Source: Novakomyces olei (taxonomy: Eukaryota > Ascomycota > Novakomycetes > Novakomycetales > Novakomycetaceae). From it: a stretch of 64,000 nt of DNA. Both the position numbers and the translations under genes were made by a program. Every line of letters starts with the position of its first letter. Position 1 is the first letter of the stretch. The notes beneath the pieces were generated by a model, which had not been told where the DNA came from, ran no database searches, and saw only the letters and a program-made list of their open reading frames with translations. Shown here piece after piece: positions 52,101 through 63,356 of this stretch. The stretch covers positions 1 to 64,000 of the forward strand of contig JADEYG010000007.1 of the NCBI GenBank assembly GCA_016906335.1, in the 5' to 3' direction.

Positions 52101-53708
52101 TTGAAAATTCAGGAAAATAAACTTGTTGAAGCAGACCTGATGACGGCATGAAGTTACGAGCTGGATTTTCAGCATAGACTCTGACCTCAATAGCATGGCC
52201 GTGCGGTCCGTCTTTTGCGTACCGCATTAACTGCTCGCGACTGATACCTGAATTCCCAGATACCTCTTCCCTTGCTTGGATAAGCATCAACTCTACAATA
52301 TCCGTATCATAGCAAAGCTCCGAAATCCCATGCTCCACTTGAAGTCTTGTATTCATTTCAAGGAAATAAAAGCTGCCTATATTCGATTAGGGTTGCTCAA
52401 AGTATAGACTCATTAGTTTAATCAGTATATTTTCGTCGTCATTACCTGTATCATCGTCAACCAAGTACTCGATTGTTCCAGCAGACTTGTACTTGATAGT
52501 ACTAGCCAGATTTGTAGAGCAGATTTTCAGTTTCTTCCGCAGAGCTGGGTTTTTGAGAACAAAATGGCTCGGCGTTTCTTCTAAAACTTTCTGGTGCCTT
52601 CTCTGTACCGAACACTCCCGTTCCCCGATAAATAGAATATCTCCAAGCCCATTGCCAAATATTTGCGTCTCGATATGTCGGCTGTTTTTCACATACTTTT
52701 CGATGAAAAACCCTGAATTTTTAAACAGAGTAGAGCCACGACTAGCGACTGCTTTTGCAAATTCTAACGTTTCTCGATCATTGTTGCATATTTGCAGGCC
52801 CATTCCTCCACCTCCGGCTGTAGCCTTCAAGATTACCTGGAATATTATTAGCCAAAAGCCATGTTTTTAATGGCCAACTTACGGGATAACCAATTTCATT
52901 TGATGCTAAAACTGCTTCTTCGGCAGTGGAAATGAGGCCAGTTCCAGACACAACAGGTAGACCTGAACTGACTGCTGCCTCTCTTGCCTCATGTTTTGAT
53001 CCAAACCGTTGAATCACATCCGCAGTCGGGCCCACAAACAACACATCGGCATCCTCGAGGTCCCTCGCAAAATCGTAATTTTCGCTCAAAAAACCTGTCG
53101 CGTATGTAAGAAGCTGCCCAAGGTGATACAAGACGGAGACGATTTTGGGATCAAGTCCAAAATTAAATAATCATTGAACAAGAACAAATCAAAAGTGGCC
53201 AAGTTAATGGCGCTGCTTACCATATCCAGGTAGTACGGCTTGAATATCCCTATCTTTGCAAATAGAGATTATAATTTTGCTGTTCAAATATCCTTTACTG
53301 CCGTTTTCAGGGAGCAGATAGGCTTCGTCCGCCAGAATTTTGTGCGGCGCGAATGCTAGACATCAGTGTTAGAAAAAACTGAAAGAAATGCGCCGCTTGC
53401 TATACCATCTTCTTCCGTAAACACCGCTACTGCGGTAAGACCGAGCTGAAATGCATTAGATAAACATTAATGTTGACAAGTCAAGGGAGCAAGCAGATAT
53501 AGCAATAATAACTAAACAAATGTTTTTATAATATAAGAAGCAAGCGTATGAAATCTATTCAGCCATGTCCATATATAGCGCTTCATATAAAATGTCTATG
53601 CACGGCTTGTATGTTTGAGTGTACCTTCTTGCAGCCTTTAATAAGCCGAACAGCAATTTCACCACGATTCGCAATAAGGACGCGGGACAGGTTTCTTTCC
53701 GACTTCAT
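49140..53708 (-). CDS. LamA-type biotin-dependent carboxylase (urea carboxylase-like, no amidase)
   Basis: Eleven exons: 53625-53708, 53406-53445, 53221-53355, 52883-53094, 52446-52836, 51897-52376, 51803-51850, 49977-51741, 49901-49915, 49424-49794 and 49140-49378. They total 3,780 bases without a stop, giving 1,259 residues. Biotin carboxylase comes first (residues 1-460; LIANRGEIAVR, GGGGMG, EMNTRLQVEHG). The KipA/AHS2 (about 485-770) and KipI/AHS1 (about 800-1060) carboxyltransferase halves follow, and then a biotinyl domain with LESMKMEI (biotin on Lys ~1221). This is the urea-carboxylase layout, but the allophanate hydrolase (amidase) domain of yeast Dur1,2 is absent. Aspergillus nidulans LamA, needed for 2-pyrrolidinone use, is of this type and works with LamB, found here at 58500. 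Introns are 45-179 nt, and exon 9 is only 15 bases. The lactam role is inferred from family and neighbours. Confidence 0.88.
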
Positions 53709-54106
53709 CTTTAATTTCCCTGCCTCTAAACCTTTGCAGCTGCGCGTCGCTAATAGGCTTATATAAATGATTCTATGCTTTATGAAATTAATCGCACGGA
53801 GTATATTCTTACGCGGGGAGGACCCTTAAATCTCTGATAAGCAGCGATTCTTATTATGGCCAGTGTAACGCCTTCCCAAAAAGGTAGTTGTTCCGAATTG
53901 TTAAGAAAAGGGCAACTGACGCGAGGCATAATGTGAGAGATACGCCCACGTACAAATGTGCCGGGCCGATGAGATTAGAAATCAAGGCCCACGTAGGTTT
54001 TATAATTAAAGCGTTGCCACGGTTTCCTGTCTTCTGCCTCTGCAACTTTTAGGCTGGGCAGCTTATTTGACTTTTTGAAGCTTTAAACTGCTATCATCTG
54101 GACAAC
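53709..54106. promoter_or_regulatory. Divergent promoter of lamA-like and aldolase-like genes
   Basis: 398 bases between two divergent starts, so both are probably controlled together. One GATAA core lies at 53836-53840. No TATA box is clear. Confidence 0.45.
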
Positions 54107-55215
54107 ATGTCGCAAACAGCAACTATCACTAAGCCCAATATCACCGGTATTGCGTTTGGTGGTACCGGGTCCCGCAAAAACGACAATGCTACAGAAGCAA
54201 TCCCACATTTTGCCAACAAGTACGAAGAGCGCCAGTACGTCAAGGAGCATCTTGCTGGCGCATTTCGAGTGTTTGCAAAATTGGGCTATGCCGATGGGGC
54301 ATCAGGGCACGTTACCGTCCGTGATCCAGTAGACCCAAAGCTGTTTTGGATTAGTAAGTTGCAAAAAGCATAGGCATTTTTTGTTCATATAAAAGATGTT
54401 ATTAGAAAAAATGGAATCATTTGCCATTTTTCGCTGTACACAATCTAACACCTCTTTAGACCCTTTTGGAATGCACTATTCCATGATCACAGCATCTGAC
54501 CTCATTCTGTGCAATGAACATGGCGAAGTAATGCAGGAAACTGAGCATCAAATGAACGCGGCTGGGTTTGTTATTCACTCTACTTTGCATCGTGCTCGTC
54601 CGGACATTAATGTTGTTGCCCATATGCATTCTCCCTATGGTCGTGCCTGGTCTGTTTTTGGACGACCGCTAGAAATGATAACTCAAGGTTAGAAGACATA
54701 CTCAATAAAGCCAGTCTATACAAAAGTTCTAACATCTAAGATTCCTGCTACTTTTACAACGATATTGCTGTTTACGGCGGTTTCGGAGGTGTCGTCTTAG
54801 CAAGCGATGAAGGGGCCCGCCTCGCTGAAGCTTTGGGACAGACCAAAAAACATCTTATTCTACAAAATCATGGGTGAGAAAGATAAGCGAGTAATAAGGC
54901 TCAACACGAAAGCTGCAAGTCACAACAGGGCTCTATGAAATAAAAAATCAAATTTATATACTAATTTGTAGCATTCTGACATGCGGTCAAACGGTCGGAG
55001 AATGCGCAGGCTACTTTATTGCGCTCGAGCGCGCCTGCCAGACCCAACTTCTTGTAGAAGCAGCAGCAGCTAACGGTGTACCGAAAAGATACATTGGCGA
55101 CAAGGAAGCAGCCTACACAAAGAATTGGCTTGGTAAGCCAGAGGTCCTGCACACGGCTTTCCTGCCTGAATTTAGATTGATCGATAAGGAGACCAATGGC
55201 GAATTCCGGAAATAG
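54107..55215 (+). CDS. Class II aldolase/adducin-domain protein
   Basis: Four exons (54107-54353, 54460-54687, 54741-54873 and 54972-55215) with introns of 106, 53 and 98 nt give 283 residues. The family signature is complete. GYADGASGHVTVRDP binds phosphate or the enediolate. FWINPFGMHYSMITASDL is next, and HMHSPYGRAWSVFG and LILQNHGILTCG carry the metal-binding histidines. Fungal members are cytosolic and of unsettled function; bacterial relatives are sugar-phosphate aldolases and epimerases. It is divergent from the lamA-like gene and convergent with the zinc-cluster factor (103 bases between stops). Its position inside the catabolic cluster suggests cleavage or rearrangement of a pathway intermediate, which is inference. 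Confidence 0.88.
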
Positions 55216-55317
55216 TTGCTCTGTTTATTGATTATATAATTTTTTCATTTATTTAGTTGCAATTAATTGAAGACGTTATTGAGGTTGTGAACAAAAATTA
55301 TCTCTCCCTTGTATTAA

Positions 55318-57127
55318 CTATACCACAATTATTTGCTCGGCCCTCTCTTTCTGCTCAATTTCGTATTCCACGTAGTCGCGTACTGCTCTGGCTGGTTCCC
55401 TGTGCTGATCGAATATTTTATACATATGCTCAATTGACTCCATAATTTTCATTTGCGAATAATTTCGGTGCATCTCAAAGCTCTCTCTATGCCGTTTCCG
55501 CACCCAGGCTCTATCTGAATCATCAAGAATTTCACGTGCCAGTAAAGAGAACATTAACGATATGGATCTGTCTGCGCTAGACCCAACCGGAACCTGATCA
55601 ACAAGCCGGATCATCATGCGTACATTATGCTGGACACGGTTTGATACGCGCGTATCTTGGAATACTCGTCTTTGTAGTAAAAGCAATGCGCCATATCCAA
55701 ATATTTTCGCCAGTAGTTGCAACTGAGACGATTCGGGTGTAACACAAGCTTCTGCCTTTTCTGTTTTTAGGAAAGCTTTGAGCTCGTATTCGAGCTCTTC
55801 TGCTTGCAAAAAATATGTTTCGTCCCGTGGATTTTCCTTGACGTTCATAGCGAGGCACAGTATAGAATGCAGAAGATGTAGCACTTTGATGGGGAATCCA
55901 GTTGTTTCCGTACAAATAGATATATTTTCATCTTTATAAATGTTTGAATCATTGAAAGCCCAAAATTCTGTTCCAATTAAAGGTCTCCTATGCCGGTAAG
56001 CAGCGCATGCAATATCAATGATCAAGAATTTAAAAGTTATGAAGGCAGTAAGAGAAGAAGGTGGGCGCTGGTTTATAGCATTCAGGCATTGCAAATAATA
56101 CTTGGTTTGCTCTAAATATTTGTCGCTGATAGAACTCCCACTAAATATTGCATTTTCAATTTGAAGCAATAAAGAGATTGTAGCTGCTTGCTTGGAATCA
56201 AAGTTTTCTTTTGAAACCAGACCACTTTTGTCTTCCGGCATACTTTCAAAAGCTGCTAGCGAAGACCTGATGCTTTCGAGACATCGAAATCTTCGAGAAC
56301 AGGCAATTTCCGAAGAAACTCGGCCATGTCCATGCATATATTCCGTACCCAATGCTACTAGCGTATGCATCAATACTGGATGATACAACGCATGCTCAGC
56401 GAGTCGGCGATACGGATTATTAACCCCATCGCAGGTAGACAAAAGACCTGACAAGAAATTGCAGTCTATTTGTTAATAACTGCCTTAAAAAAATTTAATA
56501 TCCTACAAATCATGAACGGTATCTTATCCGCTCCGTCTACAAAACTGTAACTTAAAGACCGAGGAAGCTTGAGATTTTCGAATACGAGAATTTCTCCGTC
56601 ACCCTGCTCAGATTTCCGTGGGCTCGTCGCCTCATCCAAACCAAAAGAAGTTGATAAATCCAAGATTGCATTCGATTCAAACCGGAAATCAAGCTGAGTT
56701 TGATTTTGTCCAAGACTCACCGAATCATCAAACATGAACATCGATTCTTCATCAAATGTGTCGAAAGGGTATGCCGTACAATTGCGACTGTTCAACTCAT
56801 TGGACGGGCGCTCTTCTGTCGATTTTGCATCTTTGGATTTCCGTGCCAGAGTATCTCCAATAACCCATTTGACTTGAAGATCATAAACACAATCAACTTT
56901 TCGTTTTTCACAAGAAGAGCATTTTGGCCTTCGTTCGTCGCATTTTCGATGTCTGCCTTTGCATACTTTGCAGCCTGAAACTTGTTAGTCGAACAGGTCC
57001 CTGTAAAATGATTTGTTGTGGTTTTGTGGAGCATAAAACAAAGTGGAATGAAAAGTAACTAGAACGGAGGTATATAATAGCATATCCTACCCTGTCTTGA
57101 CCGCCTGTCTGCCAATTTGGCACTCAT
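55318..57127 (-). CDS. Zn2Cys6 transcription factor, likely cluster regulator
   Basis: Three exons: 57091-57127, 56507-56974 and 55318-56465 (introns 116 and 41 nt), giving 550 residues. The zinc cluster CKVCKGRHRKC...CSSCEKRKVDC (residues 14-41) straddles the first splice junction. After an acidic linker comes the fungal regulatory domain, with LLSTCDGVNNPYRRL, ALYHPVLMHTLVALG and the long helical C-terminus. The cluster plus middle homology domain is standard for pathway activators such as AmdR, UaY or Uga3. It lies between the lamA-like/aldolase pair and lamB, so it probably controls them in response to an inducer. In A. nidulans, lam genes are driven by AmdR, also a Zn2Cys6 protein; whether this is its counterpart cannot be told by eye. 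Confidence 0.87.
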
Positions 57128-57620
57128 ACTTGGCCTTTTTGTACAACAAAACTAAATTCTGAATGATCTTTGACGTGCTTTGTCTCGTAAAACGTGAGCA
57201 GGTCTTCAATCCGCAGTCTGGTTTTAATTATAAATATTTTATTTCAATTTTAATAGACAACGTATCCAACAAGGTACCGTCCACTACCTGCGAAATAATA
57301 GGAGTTCTCGACCTGATAAGGCTGTATGCTAGATAACAATTGAACTGATAAAAGTAATGCTGCAAGTTGTTTGATTGGCAGATAATAATTGTAAATTATC
57401 ATTACACTTATTGGATATATATAACCTTGATGCATGCGGTGTGTGCAATTTAAAGTAGCCTTATTAGCATGCGTGCAATGGAGGGGGATAATGACATGTC
57501 TCTGGCGTTTGGTCTTTCGCAAAGTAATCTAGTTATAATTATGAAATCCTTTAGATCCTAAACCTCCTGTTTGTACAACACGTTATTGAATATGCACCTA
57601 TCTAAATGAAATATTTACGC
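57128..57620. promoter_or_regulatory. Upstream region of the Zn2Cys6 gene
   Basis: About 490 bases between the end of lamB and the start of the regulator gene, both on the minus strand. It is AT-rich and has no gene. No strong motif is recognised. Confidence 0.4.
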
Positions 57621-58500
57621 TCAAACACAAGCGGAAGAGATGGCGGTACGTACTGCACACAAAGTCTCATATGCATCTATTCGATTAGCCAAAGAAAATA
57701 GAGTGGGTCAGATGCTTACGCGGAAGGTCACTGTGAATACAGCAGCTAAAGTCTCGATCGTGAAAGCCAAGAGGAACTTTTGTGCCGTCTGCAGAAATGA
57801 CCGAGTCGCCAGTGATTGCCAGTTCGACTTTGGCCTGTACATCTTCCAAAGCAACGCGTTCTCCAGTTCTATTGAATTAGTAAGCTTGTAAATGATCGAA
57901 AACATACTTGATTGAGCGAAGTTTTGCTTCATTATCGTACCGAATGTCGGGATAAAATTCAGGAACAAAATCCAGCTGCATCTCCTGTGCCATTTTCTCC
58001 ATCCGAGTATTGGCAATAATAAGTGCGGGGACATCAAAAACTTTAATTGCGTTCATAACCGCTCTACAGTGCTTCTCACTGGCTTCGCACATTCGCCACA
58101 CGTACCCGTGTGTTTTAATATAATTCAACTTTACCCCTTCTGCGGCAGCCAGAGCAGAAACGGCCCCAACTTGGTATACAATAGCATCGAATAGCTCAGG
58201 CGGAGTAAGATCAATATGCCTCCGTCCAAATCCCTCACGGTCCGGTAGAGATGGATGAGCTCCGACCAAAACTCCGTATTTCTTTGCCAATTTAATTGTT
58301 TCGTGAATAATCTTTGGATCTCCTCCATGAAATCCACACGCTATGTTGGCAATATCAATATGCTGCATAAGCTGTTCTTCATTGTCACACTATATTTTAA
58401 AGTCAGTTTCGATTCAAGCATTTTCCTTTTGTACCATCTTCCAAGCGCCATAGCCCTCGCCCATATCACAATTAATGGTGACCCGTTTTGACGCGGTCAT
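57621..58500 (-). CDS. LamB/YcsF-family protein (PxpA type)
   Basis: Four exons: 58435-58500, 57908-58389, 57720-57868 and 57621-57676 (introns 45, 39 and 43 nt) give 250 residues, the usual family length. Signature blocks: TINCDMGEGYG, HIDIANIACGFHGGDP, YGVLVGAHPSLPDREGFGRR, KTHGYVW and the late CCIHSDLPHAYET. The family is named after A. nidulans lamB, needed for growth on lactams such as 2-pyrrolidinone. The bacterial member PxpA works with PxpB and PxpC, relatives of the KipI and KipA halves of LamA, to open 5-oxoproline at the cost of ATP. With the lamA-like gene 4 kb away, a joint lactam-opening enzyme is the natural reading. The late exons are small and rest on splice-site reading. Confidence 0.9.
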
Positions 58501-59004
58501 TATGCCAATACGTATTGCAAAGGTCTTTGAGGCAACTTAAAAACAAATCTTGAAAAAACGGCAAATAAAGCAAGCGAGCACGAGGAACGCTTGCAGTAGA
58601 ATTATATGAATGTCCAATTAAATCATTCAAAAGGTGGACTTCTCGCCTTGCTCCTTATCATACCCAAATAGGCAAGTGAACCGCGGTTGTTATCATAGTA
58701 AGCGAAAAGACGATAAAGGTATGCTTATCGGATATTCGCGTTTATCGACATTTGGCATGTTTTCCGCGCGCTATCTCGACGCAACTTTCACTTTAAGCAA
58801 TCAATTATGTTCGTGCATTTATCACGGCTTCACTGTTGAAAAGTAAGATATCATTTCGCAGATCTGGGGCTGACTTGAAACTTTTGTTACTTGTATCGAA
58901 TCCTACTTGGACATTGTATCTTTTTAGCTGTGATTTACGTTCTTTATAATCGCAAAAATAAACAAGTTTACCAGAACAATTAGATTAATAAAGCACTATT
59001 AATA
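58501..59004. other. lamB promoter and 3' end of the aminotransferase gene
   Basis: A 504-base spacer between the lamB start and the stop of the upstream aminotransferase, both on the minus strand. Apart from the GATA cluster described at 58655-58746 I see no gene in it. Confidence 0.5.
58655..58746 (-). promoter_or_regulatory. Cluster of five GATA motifs upstream of lamB
   Basis: GATAA cores (either strand) lie at 58655-58659, 58690-58694, 58712-58716, 58725-58729 and 58742-58746, five in 92 bases and 155-245 bases before the lamB start at 58500. A CCGCGG palindrome at 58681-58686 is of the kind bound by Zn2Cys6 dimers. Paired GATA sites are the target of AreA/Gln3-type nitrogen regulators. 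Function is inferred from density and position. Confidence 0.55.
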
Positions 59005-60420
59005 TCAGATACACGAGAGCTCTGTAAGGCTCTCTTGCAGAGCCTGCACGCCTGCAGCCAAGTCGGTCTCGCTTATAACGAGTGGAGGAGCAATGCGGAT
59101 ACGATTTTTGGCCGCGTGTGTCAGAACACCCTTTTTCAGCATAAGATTTGCAACATTAGTAGCCGTAACGTGTTCCGTCTCAGCAAGGGATACAGCATAA
59201 AATAAACCGCGACCAGAAATTTTAGCAATGTATGGGGATTTAATAGCACGTATAAATGTGCCTAGTTTTTCCCCCATTACTTTGGATCGTTTCGAAAGAT
59301 CTTCTTCTATGATGACGTCAACTGCTGCTATTGCCACAGCACATGCAAGCGGATTCCCGGAGAACGTGGAGCTGTGCCTGTATTTGTGATCAATAAATAG
59401 AAACTAAAATAAAATTTAATTCGCATGCGTTAGATAAACAACTAAAACACTTACTGGCCTCCTTGAGATAGTACCTGCAGGATTTCTTGCTTTCCAAGAA
59501 CCATTGAAACTGGATAAATGCCGCCCGAAAGTGCCTTACCGACAACAACAACATCGGGAGTGATGTCCTCCTGCTGGTAAGCCATAAATGAGCCTGTGCG
59601 ACCGAACCCCGACTGAATTTCGTCTGCAATGAGAAGAACATTGTATTCCTTGCACAATTGTGCTACTTGCTGAAGATATCCTTCAGAAGGTTCAATACAT
59701 CCCCCGTAGCCCTGAACTGGCTCTATTAAAAATGCAGCGATCTTATCGCCTTCAGATTCAAACACTCTGCGTAAATCTTCAATATTGTTGAACCTTACTG
59801 GACCTTTGGCGCAGCAGTTCGGGCCAAATCCTGGCAAGAAAGGACCAAAATCTGGAAGAAAAAGATAATATGTTAGAATCAATTAAGCATATTGTTCGAA
59901 TTTGTGCATTGCACTTACGTTCTTTTAGATAGTCATTGCATGATGCCGATAGCGGCGACAAAGTTTTGCCGTGGAAGTTGCCCTCACAAGTTACTACAAG
60001 TGCCTCTCCTTCGGGCACGTGCTTTACAGTGTAAGCCCATTTACGAGCGGCCTTAACAGCAGTATCTATTGCATCAGATCCCGTGTTCATTGCGATAGCC
60101 ATATCAAAGCCAAGAATATTGCACATCTTTTCACACAAACCCCCGTAAAGATCATTATAATAAGATCGTGACACAATTGTAGCTTTCTGGCACTGTTTCA
60201 GACTAGCATCAACGATTTTAGGGTGACAATGTCCTTGATTCACTACTGAAAATCCGGAAAGAAAATCGATATATTGTTGGCCCTCAATGTCCCACATATG
60301 AGCACCTTTGGCTCGCGTAATAACCACATCGAGCGAAGGAAGAGCAGTGGTAGAATACTGCTTTTCTTTCGCGATGATGGTTTTGCTCTGATTGCTCAGC
60401 TTCCCCCATGTCAATGTCAT
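59005..60420 (-). CDS. Class III aminotransferase, ornithine aminotransferase-like
   Basis: Three exons: 59919-60420, 59455-59851 and 59005-59377 (introns 67 and 77 nt), 423 residues, the usual length. It follows yeast Car2 closely in layout: YIDFLSGFSVVNQGHCHP, NTGSDAIDTAVK, CEGNFHGKT, LIADEIQSGFGRTG, and GKALSGG with the PLP-binding lysine, then HSSTFSGNPLA. The enzyme moves the terminal amino group of ornithine or a similar omega-amino acid to 2-oxoglutarate. It is probably cytosolic (no clear presequence). Next to lamA- and lamB-like genes it may deaminate GABA or another omega-amino acid released from a lactam, the role GatA plays in A. nidulans. The primary substrate cannot be fixed from sequence. 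Confidence 0.9.
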
Positions 60421-60968
60421 TTCTTCTGTGTGCGTTGTAGATTTTGGGTTCTGCGCCGAATTTGTGTATACACAAATATATACTGTTCATCGCTCGAGTT
60501 TAGACTGTATTCTGTTGCGGATAAAGATACCTAATCGAGCTAATCTAGGGTCTACTTACAAGCTGTCAATTCTATCTAGCATAGCGTTACTTATACATTG
60601 CGACTTTATTTTGCTCGTCTTATCTCTGACTCTCAACTTTGGTAGGGAAATAAAATTATTGATGTTCACGTGCCTGACTGCTGCCAAAGCATGATTTTTA
60701 AGTTACACGTTTAAATTTTAAGCATTTAATTTGTTGTCGAATGCTAGCTTTAAAAGTGCTAAGCTGAAGGAGGCCAAATGCTGTTTAAGACCGAGAGTAT
60801 ACTTCACTGTGTGGCGTATCTTTCAGGTTCTCGACCTGGTTATATTTCTAAAAATCAAAATTAATTTTAGTATTACTGCATCTACAACAGGCTAGTAATA
60901 CAAGCAATTTTCACAAACTTTAAAAGAGTATGGTTTCACGAAAGACAATAATATTGCTAAAGCAAATC
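60421..60968. promoter_or_regulatory. Upstream region of the aminotransferase gene
   Basis: About 550 bases between same-strand genes. GATAA-type cores occur near 60520 and 60620. No gene is recognised. Confidence 0.4.
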
Positions 60969-62641
60969 CTATCTAACATAAACAAATCTATCCTGCTCCT
61001 TATCTGTAAGGTCAAAAAACTCCTCGTTCTCCATCGGCGGATTGGGGTTCTTTGCAAGCATTTCCGCCCGTTTTTGATTCAATCGCCCAATGTACACGTA
61101 GTAAGCCATGGGCGCGAGCAGAACGATACAGAAACAAATAAGCATGGTCTTGAAAGCCGTGGGATAAGCAGGAGCCTCGCTTGTCAACACAAATTGCGGC
61201 CCGATAATAAAGCCAGCAGCATAAGCGACAAACATGACAACATTGTTTGTCATTCTCTTTGTATGCCCAGCGGTATTGCTGCTACCCAAAGCCCAAACAA
61301 GTGGCAAACTGGCATTGGTAAAATTCGTAAGATAAAACCCAATCAACCGTCCCGCACGGTTTGAACGCGGGAGACCATATATGAGCCCTGAACCCAAAAC
61401 TGCTGGTACGTTAAATGCCATTTGCAAAAAGCATCGAGTATTAGGGTATTTCTGAGAAATAAGACCAGCAATAATCAATCCGAGATCTTCAGTAAATCCT
61501 AGTGGAGCATTTAAAGCGCTGCTAGCAAACGTGCTAAAGCCAAAGCTTCTGATAACTATAGAACCAAACTAATATGATTAGTGCAAAGTTTTAAGCAATA
61601 CAAATCTTACGTTTGCGACATCGGAGATCGGAATCATCCAAGCAATTGTGTAAAAAAAACTCCACCAGACAAGAGGATCCAAAAGCGCTTCTTTCATTTG
61701 ATACATCTTGAACTTTTTAGATCCAACACCAGTACGATTGTCTCTTAAGCGCTCTATCGCAACAGCGCGCTCCCGTTCATTCAAGAATTTGGCGGTCAAA
61801 GGTGAATCAGGCATGAACGCAAATAAAACAAAACTCCAAACAAACGCTAAAATTCCGAAAATAATAAAGAACCACTTCCACACAGGAATAGCCGACTTGA
61901 TATGAGCAATGCCGTATGAGCTCAGCGATTGGATAATAATGGCCACGCCATTACCCGCCGTCCAAATCATCAATCGAAAGGGAATTTCATCTTTTTTATA
62001 AAACGATGAAGTAATTGTGACATAGGCAGGACCAATTCCACCTTCAGCTAAGCCCAAGAGAAATCGTAAAGCAGCCAGGGACCCGAAATTATGAGCCGCC
62101 GCTGTTATCAAAAGAATTGCTGCCCAGATGATGCAACTGTAGGCGACGAAGCGACCAGGACGAAACTTTGTAATTAAAACCATGACGATAGGTTGCGATA
62201 CAAGGTATCCAAAGTAGAAAATTGATCTAGGTATTTAGTACTTGATTTTAAAACTAATGATTCGGAACTTACGAGCACCAAGAATACTCTTGACCTTTCA
62301 AATTCAAATTTGTGATCAATCCATAGATCGCGGACTGCGACATGACACTTTTGTCCATGTACGTAAACATGTAAGAGATAAACATCTAAAAAGGTTAACA
62401 GTCGGCTTTGGCGATCCAAAGTATTATTTTTTCTTACCGGTGGCATAACATGAAAGTCGATCTTGCGCAAAAGAGCCTTCTCTTCCTCGTTTGTAAAAGA
62501 CACAGATCCAACTTCATGTAGGTACTGGAGCGCTTCATCTGGTGCAGTAAAGGCTGTACCTTTAGTAGCATCAAGAGGTAGAACCTCTCCATTCTCCCTA
62601 TCTGCATCAATCACCTCGGTGATGTTTTCTGCTTTCTCCAT
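60969..62641 (-). CDS. MFS permease of the allantoate (Dal5/ACS) family
   Basis: Four exons: 62438-62641, 62273-62385, 61611-62226 and 60969-61568 (introns 52, 46 and 42 nt), 510 residues and about 12 membrane segments. ACS-family marks: RKIDFHVMPP before TM1, MFTYMDKSVMSQSAIYGL in TM1, IFYFGYLVSQPI in TM2, RFLLGLAEGGIGPAYV in TM4, and PLVWALGSSNTAGHTKRM in the second half. The family imports allantoate, ureidosuccinate, vitamins and other organic anions. Here it is the likely uptake system of the catabolic cluster. Its promoter is divergent with the TauD-like gene and carries several GATA sites. Confidence 0.9.
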
Positions 62642-62879
62642 AGTATAGTGTTAATACTAGGGACGATATATAAAGTATAATAGACCCGCAACAAAATGCG
62701 TGTATAAATAATTATCAAGCTAAAAAAGGTGATTGGGGAAAATAGTGACAGGTACAAGTAACTCGAGAGATAGAGCCAAAGTCTTGTGGGTAAATGTGGA
62801 GCAGAACCTTGTGGTTCAAAACTCGAAGACAGCGCTCTTTTATGGACTTAGGAATGGATGCCTCACGACCTTTTAAGCA

Positions 62880-62981
62880 GATAAAGGGACTTGAAAAAGA
62901 TAAGTTGCGTTTGATTGTCTATAGTCTCTATCAAGCGTGTTATACACCATTGACAACACCTTATTACTGATAAACGTTATC
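62880..62981. promoter_or_regulatory. Four GATA motifs in the permease/TauD divergent promoter
   Basis: GATAA cores at 62880-62884, 62899-62903 and 62969-62973 and, on the other strand, at 62977-62981. They lie between the divergent permease (start 62641) and TauD-like gene (start 63357). As with lamB, this suggests control by a nitrogen-responsive GATA factor. Confidence 0.5.
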
Positions 62982-63356
62982 TCAAGTGCGTCGGCTGTAA
63001 AAAGTACGGAATACTTGCCCAAATATGGTTAATAAAGCGACAGTGCGGAAAACTGACCAATTTGAGACGTGCGACACGCAAACTTGCAAAGTCCATATCA
63101 TATCAGTCAGTATCGTTTCACGATTATGTGTAACCACGTAAAGCAGGCAATTGCCGCTGATTACGGAAGAGCGGCTCGCATTGCAATAATCCGACCTTGC
63201 AAACTATTCGAGCATTATAAAGAAGGACAAATTCACTCCAAGTTGCTCTGAATTCTGGCAAGAAAACGGGACGTTTTCTACCAAACAGACACAGGCAGCT
63301 TTGAAATTCGACCGAAAAGCAGACTAGAAACGAGAATCGGAGCATAAAAAGTAAAA

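Noticed and set aside
49140-53708. Calling the biotin enzyme urea amidolyase (DUR1,2)
   Set aside because: The amidase (allophanate hydrolase) domain of Dur1,2 is absent before the biotin carboxylase and no separate one lies nearby. LamB lies 4 kb away, so LamA is the better reading.
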